DNA from: Marinomonas foliarum
GTDB taxonomy: Bacteria > Pseudomonadota > Gammaproteobacteria > Pseudomonadales > Marinomonadaceae
DNA: 64,000 nt
NCBI RefSeq assembly: GCF_003337275.1
Contig: NZ_QPJQ01000014.1
Span: 28,436 to 92,435, forward strand
Reading direction: 5' to 3'
Shown here: piece by piece, positions 1 through 8,743 of the stretch
How positions within the stretch are numbered: the first letter of the stretch is position 1
How the letters are laid out: each line of letters begins with the position of its first letter
Program-made: the position numbers and the translations under genes
The notes under the pieces: model-generated
What the model was told of the DNA's origin: nothing
Seen by the model: the letters and a program-made list of their open reading frames with translations, nothing else
Databases searched by the model: none

Positions 1-691
1 TCAGAATTGCGCTTAAGCCTCCAATAAAAGGCCGAAATACTGATAAAACAGTTGCTCGGTATACCTTATTACCCTCTTGAATTGAGAGGTTGCTCAGAGA
101 CTTACCCAACAGCATTAGCATAATAGGCAAAGTGATGTGGCTGAGCATGTTCAGCGTATTCATTAATGGCGTAGGTAAACTAATGTTGAAGCTTAATAAA
201 AAAGCACCAACTACTAAGGCTATGACAGGGCCATTTTTTAGTAATTGTTTCACACTATAAGAGCCGGACATAAATCCAACACCCAAGGTAAAATGGCTAA
301 TTTGAACAACCGATGATATTACTACCGCAATAGCCATTCCTTCTGTACCAAATAATGCATAAGCAATTGGAATGCCTAGATTGCCTGTATTTGGGTTAAC
401 TAAAGGGGCGAGATAAAATTGTGTTGGTAGCTTTAGTATTTTTAAAAAAATAAAAGAAATCACCCCAGCTACAACCAATACAGAGGCTGTAGCGCTAATT
501 ATTTTGAGCATGCTAAAAACTTGCATTTGCATCGATAAAACAGAGTAAAGCAGTAAAGCAGGCAAGCCTAAATTGGATACCAAAGCACCCAATGACGGAC
601 TTTCTAAATAGTCGGTTTTTTTGCCAAGGAAAAATCCTAAACAAATAAGCAACAGAATAGGGGTGAGCGAACTAGCCAATGCCGACAGCAT
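1..691 (-). CDS. AEC family transporter (auxin efflux carrier type), 3' end outside window
   Basis: About 230 codons are readable from an ATG at 691 on the minus strand, and the frame is still open at base 1, so the C-terminus is missing. The protein is highly hydrophobic, with several predicted membrane helices starting MLSALASSLTPILLLICLGF. It contains the motif LVNPNTGNLGIPIAYALFG, typical of the AEC (auxin efflux carrier / malonate-type permease) family of inner-membrane carriers. A Shine-Dalgarno AAGGA lies six bases before the ATG. The gene starts 26 bases after the LysR gene on the same strand, so the two are probably co-transcribed and the carrier may be under that regulator. The substrate cannot be read from sequence. 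Confidence 0.8.
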   Translation of the reverse strand, partial: MLSALASSLTPILLLICLGFFLGKKTDYLESPSLGALVSNLGLPALLLYSVLSMQMQVFSMLKIISATASVLVVAGVISFIFLKILKLPTQFYLAPLVNPNTGNLGIPIAYALFGTEGMAIAVVISSVVQISHFTLGVGFMSGSYSVKQLLKNGPVIALVVGAFLLSFNISLPTPLMNTLNMLSHITLPIMLMLLGKSLSNLSIQEGNKVYRATVLSVFRPFIGGLSAIL

Positions 692-717
692 ATAAATCCT
701 TACAGACACGTGTTTAT

Positions 718-1623
718 CTATGAATTTTTACTGGCGCTCATCTTAAAGCCTTCTATTAAATAGTGCACCAACGCTTTTACTCTGAGGCTGATATTTCTTG
801 ACCGAGGGTAAAGTAAAGTGACATCAGAATGAGCTATATGCCAGTCAGGTAGCAGCTCTATCAAGTGGCCAGACTCAATATCTTCTTTTACGTAATACGC
901 TGGTTGTCTAGATATCCCTGCTCCTTCTAGGGTTGCCTGCTTAACAACGTGACCGTTTGAGCATTTCAGCTTTCCTTGAACTGGTAGGTCGTATTTTTCT
1001 TTACTAGTAGCGTGGGTGAATAGCCAGCGCTTTACTGATCCATTAATTAATCCATGTTCAAGCAAGTCTTTAGGGCTTTTTGGTTCGGGTCGGGTTTTAA
1101 AGTAGGTTGGGCTTGCCACAAGGTGATTTGTATACTGGGTAAGCTTTCGGCCAATTAGGTTTGAATTGATCAAGGCTCCCATTCTTACAACAAGATCATA
1201 CTGTGATTCGATCAAATCTTCTCGAGTACTAGAGAAGCTAAGCTCAATTTCTATCTTAGGGTTTTCATGCATAAACTGAATCAACATTGGCGCCAGTATT
1301 TTTTCTCCAAACATCCCACCCACGGAATTAATTCTGATTTGGCCACCAATACTTGAATGAGCGTTTTGAGCAGACAATACGGCATGCTCTAGTTGGTTAA
1401 CACCTTGACGCGACAATTGATAAAAGGTTTCACCTGCTGGAGACAAAGAAAGGGAGCGAGTGGAGCGATAAAGAAGCTGAACGCCCATTTCTTTTTCTAA
1501 ACGGCTGATGATTTGTGAAATGCGTGCTCGGGAAAGGTTAAGCTGCTCCGCTGCTTTTGAAAAGCTCTGTGCCTCTACAACCGTTAAAAACTCACGTATG
1601 CCTTCTGGAAAATGTGTATTCAA
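718..1623 (-). CDS. LysR family transcriptional regulator
   Basis: This 301-residue protein has an N-terminal LysR winged helix-turn-helix (residues about 8-66, FSKAAEQLNLSRARISQIIS then RLEKEMGVQLLYRSTRSLSLSPAG) and a C-terminal effector domain. The sequence resembles the group of LysR proteins with a short RGALINSNLIGRKL-type effector region. The start is a TTG at 1623, with AAGG about ten bases upstream; no in-frame ATG gives the full helix-turn-helix. It is divergent from the aldo/keto reductase at 1731 across 107 bases, the classic LysR arrangement, and is followed by the AEC carrier. It probably controls either or both. The effector is unknown. Confidence 0.88.
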   Translation of the reverse strand: MNTHFPEGIREFLTVVEAQSFSKAAEQLNLSRARISQIISRLEKEMGVQLLYRSTRSLSLSPAGETFYQLSRQGVNQLEHAVLSAQNAHSSIGGQIRINSVGGMFGEKILAPMLIQFMHENPKIEIELSFSSTREDLIESQYDLVVRMGALINSNLIGRKLTQYTNHLVASPTYFKTRPEPKSPKDLLEHGLINGSVKRWLFTHATSKEKYDLPVQGKLKCSNGHVVKQATLEGAGISRQPAYYVKEDIESGHLIELLPDWHIAHSDVTLLYPRSRNISLRVKALVHYLIEGFKMSASKNS

Positions 1624-1730
1624 ACTGTTAAGCCTTGTTAAACAATGAGTTCAATATATCGATAATTATAAACAGTAAAAAGGCCCGTATAGTAGAGCTA
1701 TTCACTATAAATTGAACTGTAGGAGTATTT

Positions 1731-2711
1731 ATGAAAACGAGGGCGCTAGGTAAATCTGGATTCGAAGTATCAGAAATTGGTTTGGGCTGCTGGCAGCTTG
1801 GTAATGATTTTGGACCAGTGGAAGATGAAGAAGCGACAAAGATACTGCAAACAGCAACGGGTGAAGGTATTCACTTTTTTGACACAGCAGATGTTTACGG
1901 TGGCGGCTTAAGTGAGGAAAGAATAGGCCAATGGCGAAAAACATTGAGTAAACCGCCAATAATCGCCACTAAAGTCGGTCGCAATGGTGAACTTTATCCA
2001 AATGGTTACAGTAAGGTCAAAGTAAAACAAAGCTTGCAGGCTTCTGCTAAGCGTTTGGGAGTCGAAGCAATCGATTTGGCTCAATTGCATTGTGTGCCTC
2101 GTGATGTCTTGTTCTCAGGTGATATATTGGCATGGATGGAGGACTTAAAACAGGAAGGTGTTATCAAGCACTTTGGCGCCAGTGTAGAGATGCTAGATGA
2201 GGCGATGTTTTGCTGTGAGCATGCTGAACTTGCCAGCTTACAGATTTTGTTTAATGTATTCCGTCAAGACGCAGTTGATTCATTGTTGCCGTTAGCTGAA
2301 AAAAATGATGTCGGTATCATTGTGCGTTTACCATTAGCTAGTGGATTGCTGACCGGTAAAATGGGGCTTAACCACACATTTAATGCGCATGATCATCGTT
2401 CATATAACAAAGACGGTGCGGCATTTCACGTAGGTGAAACCTTTAATGGTATTCCTTTTGAAAAGGGGGTTGTGTTAGTGGAAGCGCTTAAAGAAAAACT
2501 ACCTGAAGATCAAAATATACTGGATGTGTCTCTGCGCTGGATTTTAGATCAACCGCAAGTTTCTAGTATTATCGCTGGAGCGAGTCGCTCCTCTCAAGTG
2601 ATGCGCAACGCTGCAGCATCGAATTTGCCTCCTTTAAGTAAAGAGTTACATAGCTTGTTAGCGGATTTTTACCGTGCAGAAGTTAGAAATGAGATTCGAG
2701 GTGGTATTTAA
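1731..2711 (+). CDS. aldo/keto reductase
   Basis: This 326-residue NADPH-dependent oxidoreductase of the aldo/keto reductase superfamily has a TIM-barrel fold and is cytosolic. The catalytic tetrad is visible as D51 and Y56 in DTADVYGGG, K81 in IATKVG and H120 in AQLHCVP. The C-terminal cofactor region IIAGASRSSQVMRNAAA is present. GTAGGAG stands just before the ATG. It is divergent from a LysR gene and closed by a hairpin at 2724. It belongs to the broad group whose members act on sugars or small aldehydes. The physiological substrate is not predictable. Confidence 0.9.
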   Translation: MKTRALGKSGFEVSEIGLGCWQLGNDFGPVEDEEATKILQTATGEGIHFFDTADVYGGGLSEERIGQWRKTLSKPPIIATKVGRNGELYPNGYSKVKVKQSLQASAKRLGVEAIDLAQLHCVPRDVLFSGDILAWMEDLKQEGVIKHFGASVEMLDEAMFCCEHAELASLQILFNVFRQDAVDSLLPLAEKNDVGIIVRLPLASGLLTGKMGLNHTFNAHDHRSYNKDGAAFHVGETFNGIPFEKGVVLVEALKEKLPEDQNILDVSLRWILDQPQVSSIIAGASRSSQVMRNAAASNLPPLSKELHSLLADFYRAEVRNEIRGGI

Positions 2712-2723
2712 CTTTAATATAAA

Positions 2724-2751
2724 GAATGGCGCGATCATTATTGCGCCATTC
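2724..2751. terminator. hairpin between convergent genes
   Basis: A perfect 9-bp stem (GAATGGCGC / GCGCCATTC) with a 10-base loop lies between the aldo/keto reductase and bcp, which converge. The T-tract is weak on both sides, so termination strength is uncertain. Confidence 0.6.
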
Positions 2752-2763
2752 TAGTTGTACTGT

Positions 2764-3213
2764 TTATTTTAGGATTTGCTCAGCGTGAACTTTGGTTTTT
2801 ACTTTGCTGATAATCTCTGAAATAACGCCATTTTCATCAATAATAAAAGTTGTTCTTACAGTCCCCATTGACTCTCGCCCCATAAACTTTTTTAGCTGCC
2901 AAGTACCGTACAGCTCATGTACTTCTTTTTCTGTATCTGCAATTAATGGAAATGGCAGGTCATATTTCTCAATAAAATTTTGATGCTTTTTTTCTGTATC
3001 AGTACTAATCCCCAAAACAACAAAACCTTGATCTATTAATGCCTGATAGTTATCTCGCAAATCACATGCTTGAGCCGTACAGCCAGGAGTGTTGTCTCTT
3101 GGATAGAAATATAAGACAACTTTCTTACCTTTAAACTGACTAAGTGTAATGGTGTCGCCGTTTTGATCTCTAGCTCTAAAGTCTGGTGCAATTTGTCCAA
3201 TTTCAATGGTCAT
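2764..3213 (-). CDS. bcp: thioredoxin-dependent thiol peroxidase Bcp (peroxiredoxin)
   Basis: This 149-residue peroxiredoxin of the Bcp/PrxQ class reduces hydrogen peroxide and organic hydroperoxides in the cytosol with electrons from thioredoxin. The peroxidatic cysteine C45 and resolving cysteine C50 are both seen in DNTPGCTAQAC, the spacing of the E. coli enzyme. The YFYPRD and GISTD motifs of the AhpC/TSA fold are intact. Length is near the usual 150-156. In many relatives bcp lies beside dapA; here it is divergent from dapA across 226 bases. Confidence 0.95.
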   Translation of the reverse strand: MTIEIGQIAPDFRARDQNGDTITLSQFKGKKVVLYFYPRDNTPGCTAQACDLRDNYQALIDQGFVVLGISTDTEKKHQNFIEKYDLPFPLIADTEKEVHELYGTWQLKKFMGRESMGTVRTTFIIDENGVISEIISKVKTKVHAEQILK

Positions 3214-3378
3214 ATGGCTGCTCTCTGTTTAATTAAATGGAGTTTGTAGATGGTAATTTGTTCATTATTTACTCTATATGTAATAGCTCAATAAATGGTA
3301 GCTTAACAAGAGCTTAGTGAAAAATCCCTTTGTCATAAGTTTCTTGCTAATTTACGTCTGCTTTACGTCCCCGAATTA

Positions 3379-3407
3379 TTGTTAAACCATTGTCTGGGCG
3401 TTACTAT
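3379..3407 (+). promoter_or_regulatory. candidate sigma-70 promoter of dapA
   Basis: TTGTTA (3379-3384) and TACTAT (3402-3407) are separated by 17 bases, with the dapA start 33 bases beyond the -10 element. This is inferred from consensus only. Confidence 0.5.
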
Positions 3408-3439
3408 AGGCGCGCTTATAATTTTAACGGAGACTCGAA

Positions 3440-4321
3440 ATGATCACAGGTAGTTTAGTTGCGCTTATCACACCTATGTCACCAGATGGCGCTGTAGATA
3501 CCCAAAAATTAGATGATCTAATAGAGTTTCACATAAACGAGGGAACTCATGGCATTGTAGCCGTGGGTACAACGGGAGAGTCTTCGACACTGACAACTGA
3601 AGAACATGCTAATGTGATTCGTCAGGTGGTTAATACCGTTAAAGGTCGAGTGCCTGTTATTGCAGGAACTGGTGCTAATGCAACACATGAAGCTATCGAC
3701 CTTACTCGTAGTGCAAAAGAAGCAGGCGCCGATGCTTGTTTGCTGGTGACACCTTATTATAATAAACCAACCCAAGAAGGTTTATTTCAACATTTTAAAG
3801 CCATTGCTGAAGCCGTTGATATCCCACAAATTCTATATAACGTACCCGGTCGAACGGCTTGTGACATGCAAAATGAAACGGTTGTACGTCTATCTGCAAT
3901 TAAAAATATCGTTGGAATTAAAGACGCGACTGGTAATCTAGAGCGAGGAGAAGCCTTAATTAATGCTCTACCGAATGATTTTGCTGTATATTCAGGTGAC
4001 GACCCAACTGCCGTTTCACTTATGCTGCTTGGTGGTAAAGGGAATATTTCGGTGACAGCGAATGTTGCTCCTAAGGCCGTTGCGCAGGCCGCAGAGGCAT
4101 CTTTAGCGGATAACGCGGATCTAGCACATTCAATTGATACAACCATTTCATCTCTACATAAAAACCTATTTTTAGAATCCAACCCAATTCCTGTTAAATG
4201 GGCATGTAGTCAATTGGGTTTATGTGAGGATGGTATTCGTTTACCTCTAACCCCGCTTTCTGAACAGCACCACTCTGCTGTTCGACAGGCAATGATAGAA
4301 GCTGGAGTTTTATTAGTATGA
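3440..4321 (+). CDS. dapA: 4-hydroxy-tetrahydrodipicolinate synthase
   Basis: DapA condenses pyruvate with aspartate semialdehyde, the first committed step of lysine and meso-diaminopimelate synthesis. The 293-residue TIM barrel shows the Schiff-base lysine K161 (GIKDATG), the proton-relay tyrosine Y133 (LYNVPGRT), Y107, the TT pair T44-T45 in AVGTTGESS, and R138 for substrate carboxylate binding. Length matches the family. A GGAG precedes the ATG by eight bases. Its stop overlaps the bamC start by four bases (ATGA), so the two are translationally coupled. Confidence 0.97.
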   Translation: MITGSLVALITPMSPDGAVDTQKLDDLIEFHINEGTHGIVAVGTTGESSTLTTEEHANVIRQVVNTVKGRVPVIAGTGANATHEAIDLTRSAKEAGADACLLVTPYYNKPTQEGLFQHFKAIAEAVDIPQILYNVPGRTACDMQNETVVRLSAIKNIVGIKDATGNLERGEALINALPNDFAVYSGDDPTAVSLMLLGGKGNISVTANVAPKAVAQAAEASLADNADLAHSIDTTISSLHKNLFLESNPIPVKWACSQLGLCEDGIRLPLTPLSEQHHSAVRQAMIEAGVLLV

Positions 4322-5382
4322 GCAAATTAGCTTTACAGATAATCGGTGCAGGCTCAATGACACTTTTGTTGTCTGGTTGTAGCACATTTTTCACTGACCA
4401 TTCAGATGATTATCAAAAAGAAAAAACGACAAGCACATCCATAGTAATGCCAGATGGATCTCAGCCAGCAAAAGATATTTTGGTTATTCCAAATGAAAAC
4501 AATATTGCAGATTTGGATGGCGTTACACCTTATGAGACGCCAAGAGCACCGTTTATTTATTATCCCATGGTTGCTGTAGGTGTTGTTGAAAGAACAGAGG
4601 CTATTGAATTTTCAGTGCCTGCTAATATAAGTCAATCTAAACGCATTGTGTCTGATTTTTTAACGGCGCTTCATGGCGCAGGCTTACCAATAGCATCACA
4701 AACTGAGAGTCAAATTGTTAGTGTTCCATTTGATTTTCACCCACAAGGTTGGTGGTCATCTTTGTGGAGTAATATCACACGCGTACATCCGGCGAACCCA
4801 GCATTTTCTTTTGATTTTAGTGAAGCTGATGATAAAACCTTGGTGTCAGTTCGTTTCCGTGATGAGCAAGAAGGTGCTGAGCCAAGCAATTGGATGAGTC
4901 CTGTGCAAAATGCAGACGCCTATTCTGTTGCTGTACGCCTTTGGGGGACCATCGGGCGTCAATTAAACCAAACATCCGCTTATCTTTCTAACCGTGAATC
5001 GGCAACAGCATTCCCTGTTTGGGTCGACCATCAAGGTATTTTCGCTATACATTTGGGAGTTAACTCTTCACCAGCAGAGATTGAAGCAAAACTAAACGCA
5101 GCTGGTATGTACTTGATACCAGGTGAAGATAACATGCTTGCGCCTGTTCCTTCTGAAGACGTAGCACGAATTGGTGATGTTGTTGACTTTAATATCCCTG
5201 GGAGTGAGCAAAAGCTATTTAACGTATACCGTCGAAATCTTGATGACGTTAGCTGGGAAAACCGAGAATACGCCTACAAGATTTCACGCCAAAAAGCAGG
5301 CGACTTTTTAGTGATTGATGTTTCTTCTATGGAATTTCCAGAAGTGACTTCGTTCCACTTAGTCCAACGCTTTGTAAATTAA
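4318..5382 (+). CDS. bamC: outer membrane protein assembly factor BamC (lipoprotein)
   Basis: This is a 354-residue lipoprotein with signal peptide and lipobox LLLSGC (lipidated C21), followed by a BamC/NlpB-type body with two helix-grip-like halves. It is an accessory lipoprotein of the BamABCDE machine that inserts beta-barrels into the outer membrane. Assignment rests on the lipobox, size and its place directly after dapA, as in E. coli and Pseudomonas. The body is poorly conserved across genera, so the call leans on context. It overlaps dapA by four bases and is followed by purC after 41 bases. Confidence 0.85.
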   Translation: MSKLALQIIGAGSMTLLLSGCSTFFTDHSDDYQKEKTTSTSIVMPDGSQPAKDILVIPNENNIADLDGVTPYETPRAPFIYYPMVAVGVVERTEAIEFSVPANISQSKRIVSDFLTALHGAGLPIASQTESQIVSVPFDFHPQGWWSSLWSNITRVHPANPAFSFDFSEADDKTLVSVRFRDEQEGAEPSNWMSPVQNADAYSVAVRLWGTIGRQLNQTSAYLSNRESATAFPVWVDHQGIFAIHLGVNSSPAEIEAKLNAAGMYLIPGEDNMLAPVPSEDVARIGDVVDFNIPGSEQKLFNVYRRNLDDVSWENREYAYKISRQKAGDFLVIDVSSMEFPEVTSFHLVQRFVN

Positions 5383-5423
5383 TTAAGATTAACCCCTCAT
5401 AAAAGAAGACCGGAGACTCTCCA

Positions 5424-6140
5424 ATGGAAAAACGACAAGAGCTGTATGCAGGTAAGGCAAAATCTGTATTTCGCACAGATGATCCTGACAAGATGGTTCT
5501 AGTATTTCGTGATGACACCTCTGCATTTGACGGAAAGCGAATAGAGCAGCTTGATCGTAAAGGCATGGTGAACAATAAGTTTAATGCTTTCATCATGAGC
5601 AAATTACAAGAAGCTGGTATCCCAACTCACTTTGAGAAGCTTTTAAGTGATACAGAGTCGCTCGTAAAATGTCTTGATATGATGCCGGTTGAGTGTGTCG
5701 TTCGAAATGTTGCTGCAGGTAGTCTTTGCCGTCGTTTAGGCGTAGAAGAGGGGGTTGCATTATCACCGCCAACTTTCGAATTATTTTTGAAAAATGATGC
5801 TCTGGGTGACCCAATGATCAACGAATCTCACGTTGAATCATTTGGTTGGGCAAACGCTGCAGACTTGGCAAAAGCAAAAGAGCTTACATACAAGGTGAAT
5901 GATGTACTAAAAGCGATTTTTGCTGAAGGAGGCATGATTCTAGTTGATTACAAATTAGAATTTGGTCTATATAAAGGTGAAGTTTTATTAGGCGATGAGT
6001 TCTCTCCAGATGGTTGCCGTTTGTGGGATGCGAAAACCAAAGAAAAACTTGATAAAGATCGTTTCCGTCAAGGATTGGGTGGCGTAATTGAAGCTTACGA
6101 AGATGTTGGTCGTCGTATAGGTATCGATTTCGACGCCTAA
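5424..6140 (+). CDS. purC: phosphoribosylaminoimidazole-succinocarboxamide synthase (SAICAR synthetase)
   Basis: PurC ligates aspartate to CAIR using ATP in de novo purine synthesis. The 238-residue protein has the usual length and the family blocks [32 protein letters not shown] and the C-terminal [14 protein letters not shown] signature. GGAGA precedes the ATG. It follows bamC and is probably part of the dapA-bamC-purC transcript, closed by the hairpin at 6163. Confidence 0.97.
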   Translation: MEKRQELYAGKAKSVFRTDDPDKMVLVFRDDTSAFDGKRIEQLDRKGMVNNKFNAFIMSKLQEAGIPTHFEKLLSDTESLVKCLDMMPVECVVRNVAAGSLCRRLGVEEGVALSPPTFELFLKNDALGDPMINESHVESFGWANAADLAKAKELTYKVNDVLKAIFAEGGMILVDYKLEFGLYKGEVLLGDEFSPDGCRLWDAKTKEKLDKDRFRQGLGGVIEAYEDVGRRIGIDFDA

Positions 6141-6162
6141 AGAGATTGGCGAATAAATCCAT

Positions 6163-6190
6163 AATGGAGGGGGTGTTCCCTCCATTTTGC
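6163..6190 (+). terminator. terminator after purC
   Basis: A 9-bp stem AATGGAGGG / CCCTCCATT is followed by TTTTGC. It lies only 17 bases before the lolC start proposed here, so read-through into lolC may be tuned rather than absent. Confidence 0.6.
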
Positions 6191-6206
6191 TATGCAAGGA
6201 TACACA

Positions 6207-7451
6207 TTGATTAATTTCCTCCCTGTTGCCATCGGGCTTCGATATGCCCGTGCTAAGCGCTCTAATCATTTTATTTCGTTCATCAGTTTTTCCTCTATCG
6301 CAGGTCTCGCTCTAGGAGTGATGGTTCTTATCACCGTTTTGTCTGTGATGAATGGATTTGATCGTGAATTACGTCAACGTATTTTAGGTATGGTTCCACA
6401 CGCTACTTTATGGGGTGGCCCAGTTTTAAATGATTGGCGTGAAACCGCCAAGCTTGTTGAAACAATGCCCAATGTTATTGGTGTTGCACCTCATACTCAG
6501 GCCCAGGTTATGTTTCAGTCTGGTTCAAGCGTGCATGGAGCTATCCTTAATGGCATTAATCCAGAAATGGAAAAGAAAGTGTCCATCATTGGGGACAACA
6601 TGGCTTCCGGGTCACTTAGTGCATTAGACGAAACAAGTTTTGGTATCGTACTTGGTGCTCAATTAGCCAAAATGTTGAGAGTTGATCTTGGCGATAAGGT
6701 GACTGCAATATTGCCAAAAGCAAATGTGTCTATTGCCGGTGTAGCACCTGTATTAAAGCGCTTTACCCTAGTGGGTACTTTTGAGGTTGGAGCTGAACTT
6801 GACAGCAGCTTAGCTTATATAAATATCAAAGATGCCGCTAAACTTAAGCGATATAAAGCAGATGAAGTTGAAGCGCTAAGAATTTCATTTGATGACTTAT
6901 TTGTCGCGCCATCGCGTATTTGGGATATCGCTAGAGCAGTGCCTGGGCAGAATAGAGTGAGTGATTGGACTCGTACCCATGGTAGTCTTTTTCAAGCCAT
7001 AAAGATGGAAAAAACCATGATAGGCTTGTTATTGCTACTTATTGTGGCAGTCGCTGCATTTAATATTGTTTCTACCTTGGTAATGGTGGTAACAGATAAG
7101 CGTAATGACATCGCCATCCTTCGCACAATGGGATTAACATCTGGTCAAGTTATGTGGGTGTTTATTGTTCAAGGAATGTTTATTGGAATGCTAGGCACTT
7201 TAATCGGTGTGGTGTTAGGTGTTGCATTGGCATTAAACGTCAGCGAACTAATTGCCGCGTTGCAGACATTGCTAAATGTGCAATTCTTAAGTTCAGATGT
7301 CTACTTTATTAATTATCTTCCATCTGAACTTCAGTGGTCGGATGTTGAGTTAATTGTTATTTCTGCTTTTATCATGACTGTTACTGCGACAATTTATCCT
7401 GCTTGGCGAGCATCTAAAGTAGAACCAGCGGAGGCATTACGCTATGAGTAA
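6207..7451 (+). CDS. lolC: lipoprotein-releasing ABC transporter permease LolC/LolE
   Basis: This inner-membrane permease of the LolCDE complex extracts lipoproteins from the inner membrane and passes them to LolA. Four membrane helices are expected: one near residues 25-50 (LALGVMVLITVLSVMNGF) and three in the C-terminal third, in MacB/FtsX topology with a large periplasmic domain between. An ATG at 6192 lies in frame but has no ribosome site. The TTG at 6207 has AAGGA six bases upstream, and gives MINFLPVAIGLRYARAKR, which matches where LolC proteins normally begin relative to the GLRY motif. I chose the TTG (414 residues). Only one permease gene is present here, as in species using a LolC/E homodimer. 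It overlaps lolD by eight bases. Confidence 0.92.
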   Translation: MINFLPVAIGLRYARAKRSNHFISFISFSSIAGLALGVMVLITVLSVMNGFDRELRQRILGMVPHATLWGGPVLNDWRETAKLVETMPNVIGVAPHTQAQVMFQSGSSVHGAILNGINPEMEKKVSIIGDNMASGSLSALDETSFGIVLGAQLAKMLRVDLGDKVTAILPKANVSIAGVAPVLKRFTLVGTFEVGAELDSSLAYINIKDAAKLKRYKADEVEALRISFDDLFVAPSRIWDIARAVPGQNRVSDWTRTHGSLFQAIKMEKTMIGLLLLLIVAVAAFNIVSTLVMVVTDKRNDIAILRTMGLTSGQVMWVFIVQGMFIGMLGTLIGVVLGVALALNVSELIAALQTLLNVQFLSSDVYFINYLPSELQWSDVELIVISAFIMTVTATIYPAWRASKVEPAEALRYE

Positions 7452-8130
7452 TAATATTGTTTTGGAATGCCGTCAATTGTCGAAGCAATATCAAGACGGC
7501 AAGCAAGTAATCGATGTTTTTCAATCTATTGACCTTGCGTTAAACAAAGGTGAGGCCTGTGCTATCGTGGGAGCATCAGGGTCAGGCAAAACCACCTTAC
7601 TTAATTTGTTGGCAGGTTTAGATTTGGCTACCACGGGTGATGTCAAGCTGGCGAATATTTCATGGTCCAGCATGAAAGATTCTAAGCGCGCGAAGATGAG
7701 AAATAAAGAAATGGGCTTTGTTTACCAGTTCCATCATTTGCTCGCAGAATTTTCTGCATTAGAGAATGTATTAATGCCAATGTGGATTGCTGGGCTTAAT
7801 ACAAAAGAAGCTAACCAACGTGCTAAAGAGTTACTAGGGCAGGTTGGTTTAAAAGATAGGTTGCATCATAAACCATCGCAACTATCTGGCGGCGAAAGGC
7901 AGCGTGTTGCTATTGCGCGAGCGTTAGCAAATCGTCCTGCTTGTGTTCTGATGGATGAGCCAACAGGCAACCTTGATGAAACAACTTCGATGGAAATCCA
8001 AAGACTTATCAATGAGCTAAAGGCTAGCTATGGTATGGCATTTCTCGTTGTTACACATGATGAAAAAATGCTTGGTTGGATGGATTCAGCTTATCGATTA
8101 TCAAAAGGAACTTTGCAGCCACTGAAGTAA
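7444..8130 (+). CDS. lolD: lipoprotein-releasing ABC transporter ATP-binding protein LolD
   Basis: This is the 228-residue ATPase subunit that powers lipoprotein extraction by the Lol permease. Walker A is GASGSGKT (43-50), the signature is [15 protein letters not shown], Walker B is [12 protein letters not shown] and the H-loop is VVTHD. Its 5' end overlaps the permease gene by eight bases, indicating coupled translation. Length matches LolD (about 230). Confidence 0.95.
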   Translation: MSNNIVLECRQLSKQYQDGKQVIDVFQSIDLALNKGEACAIVGASGSGKTTLLNLLAGLDLATTGDVKLANISWSSMKDSKRAKMRNKEMGFVYQFHHLLAEFSALENVLMPMWIAGLNTKEANQRAKELLGQVGLKDRLHHKPSQLSGGERQRVAIARALANRPACVLMDEPTGNLDETTSMEIQRLINELKASYGMAFLVVTHDEKMLGWMDSAYRLSKGTLQPLK

Positions 8131-8143
8131 TAATATAGCTAAA

Positions 8144-8174
8144 TCGAGATAGGAGCTTTGGTTCCTGTTCTCGA
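8144..8174. terminator. hairpin between lolD and DUF2062 gene
   Basis: TCGAGA-AGGA pairs with TCCT-TCTCGA around a GC-poor loop, with one mismatch. It lies between convergent genes and could serve both. Confidence 0.5.
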
Positions 8175-8175
8175 C

Positions 8176-8700
8176 TTACTTTTTGTCTATGCTATTACGG
8201 AGTTTACGCTCTTTCCAACGCTTGATTACATGTAAACGCCATAGTATGGAAATAACTGCATAACTGATTGCGCCAGCAACAAGCCCTGAAGTAATCGACC
8301 CGACATAGAGTGGAACCCATATGTGTTCCATTTTATCCCATATCCACTCAACGGAAAGATGGAAATTTTTCTCGTGATGCGTGTCTAAAATAAGCGAACC
8401 AACTTTATAGTTGAAGTAGAACACAAAAGGCATGGTTAGGGGGTTTGTAATCCAAACCAGCGCTATTGATAGAGGTATATTTGCACGTAGTGGAATGGCT
8501 AGCAACGCCGAGGCTAGCATTTGAAATGGCATTGGGATAAATGCCCAAAATAGGCCGTTGAAGAATGCTCTAGCAACAGATTTCCTGTTTAAATGCCACA
8601 AGTTGGCCTCATAAATTTGAGAACCTAGTAAATTCAGCGCTTTACTTTGTTTGAGCTTTTCAGGATTTGGTATGAATTTTTTTAGACAATTCTTCGGCAT
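8176..8700 (-). CDS. DUF2062 domain membrane protein
   Basis: This 174-residue protein matches the DUF2062 pattern: a hydrophobic region FFNGLFWAFIPMPFQMLASALLAI followed by the conserved WITNPLTMPFVFYFNYKVGS, then a C-terminal membrane helix (about residues 125-155). These proteins are predicted inner-membrane proteins of unknown function. The gene is often found near comEC/exbB clusters in Pseudomonas-like genomes, as here, where it is divergent from comEC across 43 bases. Confidence 0.85.
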   Translation of the reverse strand: MPKNCLKKFIPNPEKLKQSKALNLLGSQIYEANLWHLNRKSVARAFFNGLFWAFIPMPFQMLASALLAIPLRANIPLSIALVWITNPLTMPFVFYFNYKVGSLILDTHHEKNFHLSVEWIWDKMEHIWVPLYVGSITSGLVAGAISYAVISILWRLHVIKRWKERKLRNSIDKK

Positions 8701-8743
8701 AATCAGGTATTAAAAAATTAGCAATTTAAGACAAGGAGGTCTT

